Shown here: one piece after another, positions 1-12,220 of the stretch
How the letters are laid out: each line of letters begins with the position of its first letter
Numbering within the stretch: position 1 is the stretch's first letter
Source: Macrobrachium rosenbergii
Taxonomy: Eukaryota > Arthropoda > Malacostraca > Decapoda > Palaemonidae
Direction: 5' to 3'
DNA length: 64,000 nt
NCBI RefSeq assembly: GCF_040412425.1
Contig: NC_089768.1
Location: 4,455,001 to 4,519,000, forward strand
Position numbers and translations under genes: made by a program
The notes under the pieces: generated by a model
Database searches by the model: none
The model's input: only the letters and a program-made list of their open reading frames with translations
Told to the model about the DNA's origin: nothing

Positions 1-1872
1 TAAAGCTCCCATTTGGTCAGTTTTAAACTGAAGCAATGCTTCTTTTTCAGAATCTTTGTACATGACATATCGTCGAAATGCTCAAAAGACGACACTGGTT
101 AACTCCATTAGAAATCCAGATCCGGTCATGATGTTTCGCTGTCCGTTTTCATGAAGGTTGACCGCAAACAGATGATTAGAATCAGTATTCAAGATCTGGT
201 AAGAGATAAGCGATAAGCTTCGCGGGTGGACCATTGTCCATTTTGCATGAGTTCGTTTGTTTGTTTCCATAACTTGTATATTCTTTAAGCATAAATAGAA
301 ATACACCGAGTGAGAAATACCGAGTTCATTGTTTGATACACTCAATTACTAAAAATCGATATCTTTGTTGCTATTCCTTGTCATGACTTAATCTTTTTTT
401 TTGACGCAAACTGTTTATTCAGACATGTGAATCTGAAATGGGGAGAGGAAGTTGCTTTGTACTACGACGGTGTCATTCGTTTGGTTAAAAACTGTTGGTT
501 AAACTATAGGCATCCCTTCCATATCAACAGTGAGACTGGTTCCTTGCCATGGTATTGATAACGTCTTTAAAGAGCAGTAATTCAGTTCAAGATAAAATCT
601 GAAACAGTCTTAGCTTAGTGTGCATAAGAACTGAGTTTATTTATCGTGATCTCTGTTTAGCTATAATTATGCTCTGAAGACAATATTCCTTGAGATAACG
701 CATTTTGAATTTTACCCAATTTCTTAATGTTTCGATGATGCAAACAGAGACTTATGACGTAATGCCTACCTAAATACCGGATGTCTAATCATATTGAAAC
801 CAACGGTTTATATGACGCTGTGGTTCAAAATAAATGGTAGGGCCGTGGCTGTATGGCTGTTAATTACCACTTCCGGCGTCCGCCTGCAAATTAAAGCAAA
901 CTTGGCAGCCTCGAGACAGCACATGTTTCTAAATGCTGATAAAGATAAAGGGAAAACCCTCTAAAAATAGGTCTGCGAGAAACGAACGAAATTTCTTGCA
1001 AAACACCGAGGAAAAAAAAAGAGACCTTGAAAGAATGTTAAAACTTCTGAAATTTTAATCACTTTAAGAAGAACCTGGGCTCTCTCGAATCAATAGAGCA
1101 ACAAGCTGGAAAACTAAGTTCTGCGCTCCGTAAGCTGATTCATGTACTAAAAGCAAGAATGGTTGGTTTTGCTTTAGAGCGTCTATACACAGTAAATCCT
1201 TTGTTCTTATCCTGTTCTAAGCTGACGGATGTTCAGGCCGCGCTTCGTTGCCACATCTTGGTTGTGCCGGCAAGGTCGGCAGGGGAGCGCAGGCTATACA
1301 GTTCTAGCGTTATTTCCAGCAAGGCTTTATGTTTGTGCCGCCAGAGGGACCTTCCCAGTGCAGCTCATCGGGGTGAAGAAGGGTTCACATCGCACGGACT
1401 TTGGCTTAGGGGTGCAGGATCGATGATTGACACACAAATCTCTCAACTGACTAAACAGGTATACAGCTCCGTATTTATGAATACCAAACGTCACTGATTT
1501 GTGACTGTTTCTAACTGCCGAATTATATCACACGTATATATGTCCACCCGAAATTCATTAAATAGCGTATTCGCGCATAACTTTGGAAAGTATAAGCAGA
1601 CTATAGACCCAGTCATGAGGGGTGATGCAAACACTTCTCATTAAACCTACTGCTGTCAAAATGGCCACACAACCATGATTTATAAACGGCGCACTTTTTA
1701 ATAATACAAGCTTTTTTTATTTTTACTCCAGACAAGCGCTACGACGCGCCTTAAGGAAAATGAGTCCCAATTCTTAATAACCCTAAAAATGACGGAACTT
1801 TTCCGAACTTATTACTTCAGCTACCGCTACTAATAATGATAACAGCAGCGCTGCTGTCGTTGCCGTCGTTTG

Positions 1873-1875
<3 letters not shown>
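1..1875. other. Unassigned non-coding stretch
   Basis: No gene or transposon was recognised here. The only coding-like patch is about 1159-1497, which is locally richer in G+C and open in two overlapping + frames (112 and 65 residues). Neither frame shows a domain, signal peptide or repeat that I recognise. A CAG followed by GTATAC at about 1457-1465 could be a splice donor, but no matching acceptor or partner exon is evident. I treat the patch as an unproven exon candidate at best. Confidence 0.5.

Positions 1876-1921
<46 letters not shown>
1876..1921. repeat. (GA)n microsatellite
   Basis: An uninterrupted run of GA dinucleotides of about 46 bp. Confidence 0.97.
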
Positions 1922-1924
<3 letters not shown>

Positions 1925-4900
1925 CCAAGATGAGGCTTCGGATTTTGTTTGTTACCCAAATGTCAAATGTTTTCTTGCCGGTTTAGTTTGGGATATTTAT
2001 TGCATACAAGTTGAAGAAAAAATATGGAACAGCATTGACATATGAATATACAAATACATGAATATACAAGTTTTTAGTTTAATAGAAAGAAAAAAAGCAG
2101 AGAAAATCCTTAGCTTAAGCTTTTTCACTGTTGTTAGACTTTAACGGATAGCAGTTTCTGGAAACTGATGATAATATAGAAATTCATTAGTAAGAACTAT
2201 CAGTTGCATGGATTTTGAACAGTTCTCGTTTACAGAGGATTGTATCAGATTTGCTGATTTAAAAACAACAGTAATAGCAAATAAACTAGCGATTCTTTTC
2301 GTTTTGTTTATGAAAACACATAGCTTTCCAATACGGACAATATTTTCATCTCAGACTGTTTCGTCATGTATATACCTTTATGAGGATGAAAATATGTTTG
2401 TTCTTTTATGACAAGGATTCCATTTACTTTAGTTTTTGTTTTCATTCACAGTTCATTTCCATGTCAGCTAAGACAGTTATGGTAGATAACTCAAGCATTT
2501 TGGGGCAATTTGGATCACTGCACAAAATCATTCGATACAGTATCACCATATTAAAATAATGGAAATAGCAACACTTAGTTTTCCAAAGCAACCAAAATAG
2601 CTTCAATATCCGCAAAAATTGTTTCTCCTTTTGCCCCCAGAGCGAAAATTCACTTTTGAGAAGAGCCAGGCGTTACCCCTAACCCGTCCCCTCCCCTCGC
2701 ACCCTCCTCGCCACCACCAACAAATACACGAACAGGTGTGACACGTGTTCCTTTCATCCATCCTTTGGTGAGGTCAAATATGTAAATTCTTCTAATCCGA
2801 AATTCCATAGACAGACTTTCAAGTTCGCACGACTCGAAACTATTCTTTCGCATCTTGCGTTTCAAAATGCTGAGGTCGAGTTTTGTTTACATCTGTTGCT
2901 ACTCTTTTATCGTCGTTGCTCCTTTTCTCCTGCGCTTTATTTATGCATACATTCCTTTTCACTAGTTCTTTTTACAACACTATATGATGTCTTTTTATTT
3001 TCTTACTTTCAGATCTACGCGATACTTTATTGTTACGTTATATTATTTTCAATGGTTAAATATTATCCACAAGTGTAATTTTTTTTAATTTGGTAACTTC
3101 ATCTCACTTTTCCCTTTTATTGGCACATTATCTTTACAAGCCAAAAGCGTTTTTCATTTTACAATTAAAACGCTTACTTTGGATCCCAATTCAACTGCCA
3201 GAATCTTGCACAAATTATGACATCAATTGATTTGCTTTTGTGAGGATTACAGTACCGCCTTCTGAGCTATCGAGCAATGGCAAAGTGTGCAAGTTCAGCC
3301 CCGCAAAATTTGATCAGCACTTGCACCGTGTGTTGTAGTGAACTTCTGATTATTTTCTCTGACATGTAATAAAGCTATTCAAATGTTCATCTCTCACAGA
3401 TTTCAAAACATATCTGCTGTTACTGAGAATTTTCTCGGGTTACCATGACATCGCAAATTCGATAACAACGCATAACTTCAGGTTAACTAATATGGAGAAT
3501 CACAACTAGAACTATCTATCAAGTGCACAGTTTCCTAACATTTACCTGCATGGAACGCACAAACACAAATGACTGTCAAGTCCGCCGAACAAGAGATGGA
3601 AAACACACCAAGTTGGAAAAGCTGGTGATCGGAGGAGGAAAGGTACTGGGCGCAACATTATCTAGAATTTCTCCCCCTCACCGTACTGGCACTGGGAGGT
3701 AATCGTGGTCTTCTCTCCTCCTCCTCGTCATGACCGAGTTAGCTGTATACAAGGCACTGTCACGGTGCATACAAGAAAAGAGGTTAGGTTCTAATGAAGG
3801 TTGATGTTAAGGTCAAGGAATGAAGGTAAAACCACAGAACGCAATACACAGTTCACTGTCCCGAGGTCTAAAGGGAGAAATGAAAACGGAAGTAAAATAG
3901 CGAAAGAAGGGAGGAAGGAAGTAAGGAAGGAAGGGTCAGGAGCAGAGGAGGGACGAGGTGAAAAGGAGTGGCACTGTGGCGAGGCACTCTTTCAAAGACG
4001 CATCGAGCCCCACTGAATCTAGCATTGGCACCCTTACTACTGTATATTCTCCGTGTGCTCAGTGCGACATATCCATCTTACCCCAGGACCCGCCTCTGGT
4101 GCCCAGTACCAATACCCAGCCACTAACCCTTCCGCCACCCTTGCCCGCAATACACCTCTTCTCCCACATATGACAACTGGTACCCAGCCATTACTAACCT
4201 ACCTCCGCCTACAAGAGGCACGGAGCCAAGACCACCTTTGTCTCTAGTCGCGGATGGACCAGATGCCACAAATGAATCAACGATACGTTATTCAGTGTAA
4301 ACATCGCATAAGTCATGTGGTGAAATACTGTGACAGGTGCCACTTGCCTGTTCCGCTTCTAATGAGGCCTCTCTCAGGCCACTCGATTACCAATGGACCA
4401 TTGTCACTGCAATCCGTCATAAGCTTTATATCAGTTTTTTGCCAGCGTTCAGGCGCTATAAAATTTTGATACTGTTCCAAGAGCACATTTAGTGTAACAT
4501 TTCTAGGATTAATTTTTACAATCATTTCCCAATAAATTATTTTAAGTACTTGTTCGACTTACCAACAACTAATAAATAAACTCAATAATTACAGCTCGAA
4601 CAAGAATAAAAGTCAAGGGATAAAATTTTGCAACGTTGTACAGAAGTCTTGGTGAGGAAGTTCGCAAAATAAATATGTGGTCCTTTCTCGGGATAAATAA
4701 TACTCATAAGAGGATTTATTGGCAAAATGCCAAAGACAGGTATAGTTCTGGTATTCAAGTCTTTGTAAAAGCTGCACTTTGTAGGCATAAGTGGAAGTAA
4801 TATGATTTCCCTCTACAAAACAAGCTGATTGAGGAAGATTTTGTAACAAACCGCTTATGTTGAGAAAATCATGGTAAACAAATGATGGTGCTGTATTTCC

Positions 4901-6208
4901 AATTTACGATACTTTTAAAATGTTTTACATAGTTTTTTGGTATTAGCTTGTATTGCTGTTCATGAGTGACATTTTCGTAAGTCTACCCATCTACCTGTTT
5001 TTTACAACTAATAATAACACTTGGACCGCAGTTACCACCGTTTCTAGGTCACCTTTTATACAACCGAGTGAGGCTGACTTTTTACACTCGTGTGATGGAA
5101 GGCGCCATAGCTCAAGTCAGGAACTATTGTGTGTAGGTCATTCCAAATTCCACTCTACAACGTAATTAATGGGTAACGATGTAAGTGTTGCATTTTGTCT
5201 GCTTAAGATCTGCTAGAGTATTCTGAAGTCATAGACTGAATACTTATTTCAGCTTCCCTTTCAATTCATGATCACCGTTGTGTAAATGAGTATGCGGAGT
5301 GTAGCGAATCTTGTATATTTTGGTAATATTTTGTTTACATAAAAGGAAAACATAAATGCTGTTTGTGTGAAAAAATCATCAATTTTGTTTTCTCACAAAC
5401 AAATCGTTTTCTGCAGCACTCAACACGAACCTCCTTAGAACTGCGCTGACCAAACCTTCTGAATAAGGTTTTACAAAACAGACGACGAATTAAGTGAACC
5501 TCTGTTTGACGTACATCATTTCACTGTACTCAAAGATGATTAGATCAAGATTATATTTCTAAATAAAACTACGATGCGTTTTTGTGATAAAAATGAAGTA
5601 ATAAGTAATCCATCAAGTACTCCACAGATCAGATCAAGACATGAATTAAGTATCATAATTCGAAGCAACGGCACAAAGAACCTGAGAGGAACACTAAAAA
5701 ATAAACTGTATTTACGGGAGACACAAAACTCTTTCGTATTACAAAGTACAGTGACAAAGACTAGATGACTGAATGACAGAAACGAAGCGACAATTTCACA
5801 GCTAAACTCCAAAGTTGCTTCTTAACGAATCTTCGATCTTCTAATTTTGATCATACAAGACTACAGTATATCTTCAAGAGGAAACAAGAAACCCACACAA
5901 TACTACACAAGTACTGGGCATCGCCTTCGTCCATGGAAGAGGATACGTATTCCTTGACTGTCGATACAAATTTAAAAGCTAAAACGATGTAAGGAAAGAG
6001 TGAAAGGTAGGTCAAGACAGAACTGATTCACAATATGTTCCAATCACAGCTTTTGTCATCTTTGTTTATTCGTCGGGGATGTCTAGTTAGCCTTTCGCCA
6101 CTAGCCTATAATTAACCTGCCAAGGTTCATAGTAGCTATTAAAACCGTGCCTCGATGGCGTTTTATATTTGAAGAGACAGTGCGATGCAGCTAGTAAAGA
6201 AAGAGAAT
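1922..6208. other. Unassigned non-coding stretch
   Basis: About 4.3 kb without a recognisable gene, RNA or transposon domain. Open frames are short (60-90 residues), lie on both strands and lack recognisable motifs. About 3885-3965 is a purine-rich GGAA/GAAGG patch and about 2690-2730 is C-rich. Nothing else stands out. Confidence 0.5.
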
Positions 6209-6437
6209 GGAATATAAAATTTAGGCCAAAGGCCAAGCGCTAGGACCTATGGGGTCATTCAACGCTGAACGGGAAACAAAAAAGTAAAAAGTTTTAAAGG
6301 AAAAACGGGAGGGAAACCTCGCAATTGCACAATGAAACAATTGTTAGGAGAGGGTGGGGAGTCAGATGGAAGAACCTTAAGTAATGCCTACGGTACACCG
6401 CGTGAGGTGCACTGACCACACTACCCCCATACGGGTA
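6209..6437 (+). repeat. Decapod-type interspersed repeat (unclassified)
   Basis: The block begins with ggaatataaaatttaggcc, continues with aggccaaaggccaagcgct, and ends with gaggtgcactgaccacact followed by a C-run. I recall this word order from a repeat family common in decapod crustacean sequence; that is memory, not a search. It encodes no protein and has no clear pol III boxes. The pair agcgct and caacgct around tatggggtcatt could form a small stem. This is the first of several blocks pointing to a decapod host. The class (SINE, MITE or other) is not decided. Confidence 0.6.
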
Positions 6438-8215
6438 AGTGACTAATAGAAAAGACACGTCTCATAGTTATTCTTTAGAATTATTTAGTTATTCTTTAGG
6501 ATTCTTACTGGCAACAATATAAAAATCATTCTTAGAATTCTATGATAATCTTCTACTTAATAGCAATATCATCAATGGCATTAATTAATAAACCACATAC
6601 TTATGGCTGTATTTTATGACTTAAAAGACCTTAGTAGACATTTTTAAGGTATCCTTTAATAAATAATTCTTCATTTGGATGGCTGGGCATCGTCAAAAAA
6701 GGTTTTCCATATTTTCATTTTCACCAAAGTTTCTTGAACGAAGGTTCAAGTAGTGTCAAGATTAATAGGCTGTTTGTGTCATATCCCACAAAGACGTCAA
6801 ACAAATACGGAAATATTTGGAATATAAATAAATTTGAACAAAGAAACAGAAACGTCATAATAAAGAGACTCTTTACCAGAGAACTGCTGTTCTAACTTGT
6901 GTATAGGCGGCGCATAACTTGACAAAAAGAGCCAGTAATTAAGGAAAAACTACTGCCAACTGGTAAAGAAAATATTGCGGAAGAACAGCAAGAATAGTGT
7001 TCCGTAATCTCTCCTCTCTCATGTAGGTCACTAAGAGGAGTAGTACATTAAAATGCTGACCCTCAAGTGCATTTTACGGGTGGCTTAGGGAAAGCCTCGC
7101 TGTTCCCTGTACTGCCTTTCCCGTTCACTGGCATCGGTTCCATGGTACCTCGAGAGACTCAGATGGGCGCTGATACCTCGACCACGAAAAACGGTAAGGG
7201 TGGCAGAGAACGTCTCGATGGTGCAGTTAGGCGTGGGTTTGGATGAATAGTAATGATAACTGGAAGTATAGCGGGAGACGTGAATATGTAATTTGATTTA
7301 TGAAAGAGTTTACCGAAGTCGTCAATTGCTCACAAATCTAACAAAAAAAAAAAAAAAAAAAAAAAAACAGATGGCACTTGGTAAAGAAAATATACGTTCA
7401 GCAATCTCGCGAGTTTTTTCTATTTTAAATCCTGAAGGTATTTTCTCCCTCCCATAACTAAACAGATAAAATAGATTACTGAAATAAATAAAACAGTATA
7501 AATAAACGTGTAAAAACAATGACCACAATGAGTAAATTCCTTTAGAGAAATAGTCAGAGAAAAACAAACTAATATAATTACTGCAAAAAATGTATTAAAG
7601 AGACCTAAGACTACAAATCGCGCACAGAAGCCATTATTGGACATTAAACGTTTGTCTCTGTAGTTTTCGAGAGACAATCTAACCGAAGTATACCCTGTGA
7701 AAACAGGAAAAAAAGAACAAATGACTAAAGCGAAAAGAGGTGTATCTTTTCACTCCCCAATTTAAAGGTTTTCTCTTATCCAATTAACAGCGCCTATGGA
7801 AAAGGGACTGCTGACTAACTGTTACTTTTACTGATGAGCGCTCATTGTCTATTCTCTTCCGCGCATGCGTTTGTGCGCCTGCTTTTTTCTGTATGATTAT
7901 AAGTGACATCTATTTTCCTGATGGAAACTCTATTTGGACTCTAGTTGTGGCTCATCTTTTCTGGCAACTCATGTCATATTTTTCGTCGTTATTGTTTCAT
8001 AACTATCATTTTTATTTTCATTATTATTTCCTTAATCAATTTTTATTTTTTTAAAAATACATTATTTTGTTCCATTCGAAGGAACAGTAATCCGCAAAAT
8101 AGATTTGTAACTTCCCTTCCTCGGGAGCCTCTATAGTGCTTCCTCGCATGTTAACTGAGTCTCTTTAATGTCACTCTTGTCTGTCATGCATGTTACATGC
8201 AAAATCTCCTCAGGG

Positions 8216-8216
<1 letters not shown>
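6438..8216. other. Unassigned non-coding stretch
   Basis: No gene was recognised. It contains a poly(A) run (listed separately). Overlapping hydrophobic open frames of 81-85 residues on the minus strand (7322-7677) derive from A+T-rich sequence and have no recognisable domain. Confidence 0.5.
7343..7367. repeat. Poly(A) run, 25 bp
   Basis: Homopolymer A run. It could be the tail of an old retroposed copy, but the sequence to its left is not a recognised element. Confidence 0.9.

Positions 8217-8266
<50 letters not shown>
8217..8266. repeat. (TC)n microsatellite
   Basis: An uninterrupted CT dinucleotide run of about 50 bp. Confidence 0.97.
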
Positions 8267-8270
<4 letters not shown>

Positions 8271-9059
8271 TCCATGGAGACTGATTTCATATGGCAGGTA
8301 CAGAATTAAGACTTCATGAAGGAAAATTCGACGAGTCCAATGGCTGTGTGTGCTGTTCAAAATGAACATTATACACAGAGCCAAACGTATTATTTTTATC
8401 CTTGTGGCTGCTAGATTTCACAAGCAAAAAAAGAAAAAAAAATTGGAGGAGTCACAAGTTTCATTCTTGCAAACCTCATCGTCAGAAGTATAGTAAAAAA
8501 TATTAATAAAATACATACTTAAGAAAGAAGCCTCAAAAGAGAGGAAAAGAAAACAAAAGCATAACGATTGCAGCAAACATAAATAAGCCTAATGACCACT
8601 TAATAATAACCAATTCCCGTGACCGCTTTCAGCTTGATTGACAATTTATATCATTAATGACGTTCCAGCTGAAATGGCCTACAGTAGATGAAGAATGTTT
8701 ATATGATGAATAAACCCATCAGAGTCAAATATAGTAAATACTATCTATTAAAATTCCAAAAATGAATATGGAATTTCACTACACGATTTTCCATATAATA
8801 ATCTGAAACACTGATATACTGTGAAGAACCAGTGGAAGAAAAAGTGAAATCCTGAATAATGGTAACTATTAGTTTCTCTGGTTTAGTAATGAAAATATAA
8901 TGCGTTGCACAAACGTCAGTATCTACTCAAATTTGTAATTCTAGAAAAATTATATCGTTGATAATGAAATATTGCCAAAATTCCAAAGTCCTCGACCGAC
9001 TAAGATAGATAACTTCTCATTGTATAACACAAGTTTACCATATCGCCTCATTTTAACCA
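8267..9059. other. Unassigned stretch upstream of the Gypsy remnant
   Basis: A+T-rich sequence with no recognisable domain. If the Gypsy element at 9.06-11.45 kb was once complete, its gag and 5' LTR would lie here, but I could not find a gag motif, a zinc knuckle or a copy of the candidate LTR seen near 12.06 kb. Confidence 0.45.
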
Positions 9060-9079
9060 AATATGGACTATGTCTATTA

Positions 9080-9370
9080 AGACTAATACACACATATTTT
9101 GAGGTCGATACCGGATCCATAGATAATATCATTTTGTACTACAGAGGTAATGGATGGCCTTGAAAAGTTCTGAGTAGAGAATGCTCTGCAACATTTATAC
9201 TCCTTAACTAGCAGCTAGATACCGAATCTGGGACAGATTAATTTGAAAAATGTCTTGTAAAAATTCTTTCGTTTCGTTAAAATAAATGTTCGGGTATAAT
9301 CCAAATTTACCTCTTCTTAGGTAGTCATCTCAAGAACTGGATTTCGATATCACAAGACTCTTCTATGAGA
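9080..9370 (+). pseudogene. Gypsy aspartic protease remnant
   Basis: The frame holding EVDTGS places a catalytic DTG-type triad at 9107-9115, preceded by a hydrophobic strand as in retropepsins. About 70 codons later another frame reads VVIS followed by a degraded match to the usual Gypsy string ending GRxWL, which normally marks the end of protease. The region is frameshifted and contains stops. Retropepsins cleave the Gag-Pol polyprotein; this copy cannot. Confidence is moderate because only the triad and the trailing motif support it. Confidence 0.5.
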
Positions 9371-9427
9371 ACTTATGTTCTAGCCTCAAAGTCATCCTCG
9401 GACAACGATCAATGTGTGAGTAATATC

Positions 9428-10180
9428 CTAAGTTGGGTTGTCTGAAGGACCTCCACCAAACATTTAGATTGAAACTCGATTCAAAACCAATTTTCTACCA
9501 TCACAAGTTGTTGCATCAACTATTTGAATGGGATTAAACCAGGTTTACAGTGCTGAGATCAAGACAGGTGCATGGTAACCAACATAGTTTGATACGCCCT
9601 ACCTGTAGTCTCTATTCTAGAAACTACTACAGCTGAGAAAATCAAAACCGAGATATGTATGTGAGGAACTAAATCTGACAAAATCCTCAGCTGCAAATTC
9701 ACAGATAACCGACGCTATTTCCACAGGATCAAAATCAAAGGCTGATTGGTGATTAGTGTTTAGAAAAATTTACCTCTTTGAAGATTACAACGAAATCAAG
9801 CTTTCATTGAAAAGGTCAAAAGAAGCTTGTATTCAGCACCCACCATTAGCATACTATTGCAAGTCAAACTATCATGAGAGATCAACTGAACAGTGGGATA
9901 TTTCCAAGAAACAATGGAAAACTTCACCATTTGCTAAACAGAAGTAGTTGCTTACCACAGTGATATATATAATTCCACTCAAGTTCTTAAAACATTCTAG
10001 TACCTTAATGTAATTATTGACTCTCCTCATGAAAAAAGACAAAACCCTGAGATGGTCTGTAGCGAAACAAAATGTCTTCCAAATGTTACAAGATTTACTC
10101 TGTGCAGATACGAAATTGGCGCACTTTGATCCCAAACTACCAACAACACCATCTTGGGATGCAAGACGAACTGATTGGTG
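9428..10180 (+). pseudogene. Gypsy reverse transcriptase remnant
   Basis: The N-terminal entry to RT is recognisable at about 9436-9530 (GCLKDLHQTFRLKLD, then SKPIF). The C-terminal part is read at 9981-10178, with KKDKTLRW, then FQMLQDLLCADTKLAHFDP, the connection that precedes RNase H. Between them, 9540-9940 should carry the palm and the YxDD site, but I could not recover these in any frame. Either an internal deletion or extensive decay removed the catalytic core. Stops occur in every frame. Confidence 0.65.
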
Positions 10181-10640
10181 AAATATTGCATCACTGTTAT
10201 GCAGGTAGCATGAAGCATCCAATTTCCAGCACATTTCAGGCAGTAATGGAAATTAAATAAAGACATAACCACACTAAAAAAGAAGCAGCAGCAGTGATCT
10301 TCAGCTTTAAGAAATATTAGCAATGCCTCTATGGTGAACAATTCTTCCTCATCACAGACCGCAAGTCATGATGTTAGCTTCAACAAAAAGATCCATGGAG
10401 TTCACTGCTAACTACCTGGTTGGGTAGGTCCTTACCTACTGGGTAGAATATTACAAGACCGTAGATCATAACAAAGTGTATGTCTCCAGTTGATTACCAG
10501 AAGGTAAAACTGTCAAGGAGGAAGTAGAAGTAGAAATCGAAATGGTGTGCTATCAAGAGTTAACTGGAACCATAAAATAGCCCATCATCTCTCAGGCAGT
10601 GTGTTACACAAGAGGGATGCCTTCACAGGTACACAACATG
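10180..10640 (+). pseudogene. Gypsy RNase H remnant
   Basis: The string QCLYGEQFFLITDRKS at about 10321-10370 matches the Gypsy RNase H segment usually read as QYLYGRxFxLxTDHKPL, including the aspartate of the TDHK motif (here TDRK). The histidine of the usual HK pair is replaced by arginine. A frameshift and stop follow immediately. RNase H would remove the RNA strand during reverse transcription; this copy is non-functional. Confidence 0.7.
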
Positions 10641-10659
10641 GTAATTAAAGCTTTCAAAA

Positions 10660-11340
10660 AGTGCAAATTCTCACTTGCTGTAGCCAACGATTGCATTCTA
10701 TGTAGATCCGGAGTAGTATTTTGCACGAGTCTGTGAGTGCAAACTCTACTGCTTCTGTTAATTGGTCACTCTGGAATGTAATGGATGGAATAGCTAACAT
10801 GTACAGTGGTTTACTGAATCAGCTAAGTCAGGCTTGCATCATCTGCAATGAATTCTAAACCAGGCCAGCAAAACCAACCAACCATCCATGGAAGTTACCT
10901 GTGCAACCTTCGAGTAATCTAAATCTGGATATGCCATTAACTTCACTGGCTGGTTCTGATCGACACTTGTATAAATTACCCAAGTATTCAGTTGATGGAC
11001 AAGACATTGCACACTCCGGTCACCTTCAAGGCCTGGGAACCGTCATCTCCACAACATTTTGGTCAGGTGGGTTAAATAGGTGGGGTTGGGAACAGGACAT
11101 GGAACCAACATATCACACCATGACCAACAGAGCTGCAAGGCACTTGATTCGAGCTTTCAAACTTAAGATGTCTTTGTTACCACCAATTTCTCAAAGGCAA
11201 CAGTACCTGAATCATTGGAAACATATGTTAGATTTGGGATACTAATCCTATGAATCCCTTATTGGACATCAAAATCTCTGTACAATCAGTGTGATTTTGC
11301 CTCATCAAACCCAATGTAAACAACCCAAAGAAGACACAAA
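10660..11340 (+). pseudogene. Gypsy integrase remnant
   Basis: The N-terminal zinc-binding module is visible as GHSG at about 10765 and CIIC at 10835-10846, the second half of an HHCC finger. The catalytic core follows: a 114-residue open frame (10901-11245) ends with TYHTMTNRAARHLIRAFK, the degraded form of the conserved PYHPxxNGxAERxxxTFK stretch that contains the catalytic glutamate. Here the AER is replaced by ARH, so the glutamate is lost. A stop at 11243-11245 interrupts a frame that then continues with Gypsy-like SYESLIGHQ. Integrase would insert the cDNA; this copy is inactive. Confidence 0.75.
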
Positions 11341-11450
11341 CCCCTGAGAGATTACAGTGATGCACTATGCAATCGACATCAATGAGATTACTGGCTTATC
11401 TGGTGTCCAAAGCGTCAACAAAAGTCTCATCTCTAGAGGATGTACTTAGC

Positions 11451-12064
11451 AGCATCATGGAGCAACTTCATTCTTTCTAGAGAGCAAGTGAGGATGCCAA
11501 CTCTGCAGAATTACCAGGAAGACAATGTAGTGAAGAACAACCTGTGGTACCATGACAATAAAGAAGAGACATAATCCCACCTATTTACTGATGGAGAATA
11601 TGGACCAGATAAGATAAGATCTGAAAGAATTCAAATGACAAAATCATAAGCTTTAATGACTCTAGGGTAGTGAGGAGCTGTTTTGGTATAACGCAAGCAG
11701 AAACTTCTATAACAAGATATTACAATCCACAGATTCTTAGATGAAAACATTTTCCCTACTTGTTACATCATACCAGAAGAATCTGAAAGCTGCCGACTTC
11801 CATTACCAGGAGGAAGTGATTAGATTTCAGTATTGTCAGTTCCGTATGAAGAATGTACACGATTCTTTGAATTTAAATAGCTTTGAGGTGGATTCCGGGC
11901 AACATACATATACTGTATGTTCAAGATTTCGCGCCATTCAGTTTGAACGAATTTTGCGGGAAAAGTGTTCGGATTACTTCCATGGGCCATAGATAATTCA
12001 TGGCAACTCTGAACTCTAATAGATAGTCGGTAACAGGGGAGGCTCCCAGAGACCAGTTTGCCTT
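11451..12064 (+). other. Probable Gypsy 3' region, unassigned
   Basis: This lies between the integrase remnant and the candidate LTR. An open frame at 11741-11992 (83 residues) has no recognised domain. A purine-rich aacaggggagg at about 12031-12041 is a plausible polypurine tract for the element upstream. No other structure was seen. Confidence 0.3.
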
Positions 12065-12220
12065 GTGATGTTATAAGGGATTGTTATCCACTATTCCCAT
12101 CCCAGGACGTCTTGTGAATATTTGACAATAAATATAATCAGAATTTGTTACTGATTTTAGTTCTTATCTGTTATGATATTGTGTGAGCTGTAATTGTAAT
12201 TTTACAAATAAAAAAAATTA
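12065..12220 (+). mobile_element. Candidate 3' LTR start of the Gypsy remnant
   Basis: Just after a polypurine-like stretch the sequence reads tgtgatgttataaggg, starting TG as an LTR should. It then runs into aataaatataatc (about 12130), a possible polyadenylation signal. No second copy was found upstream in the window, so this is a position-based guess. Confidence 0.25.

Larger units (their letters stand above)
9060..11450 (+). mobile_element. Decayed Ty3/Gypsy retrotransposon pol region
   Basis: Domains of a Ty3/Gypsy polyprotein lie in the canonical order protease, RT, RNase H, integrase on the + strand, spread over all three frames with many stops. Clear landmarks are GCLKDLHQTFRLKLD (start of RT), LAHFDPKLPT near 10118-10147, QCLYGEQFFLITDRKS (RNase H) and TYHTMTNRAARHLIRAFK (end of the integrase core). 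The pattern is closest to the K02A2.6-like arthropod Gypsy group. The central RT core with YxDD cannot be read, so it is either deleted or too decayed. gag is not visible. The copy is dead. Order and spacing make the class assignment secure; the clade is inference. Confidence 0.8.

Noticed and set aside
848..900. tRNA-like word ccgtggctgtatggctg
   Set aside because: There is no B box or pairing stems within the expected distance.
9872..10341. Minus-strand frames of 104-120 residues
   Set aside because: They lie opposite the + strand Gypsy RT/RNase H remnant, whose motifs are specific.
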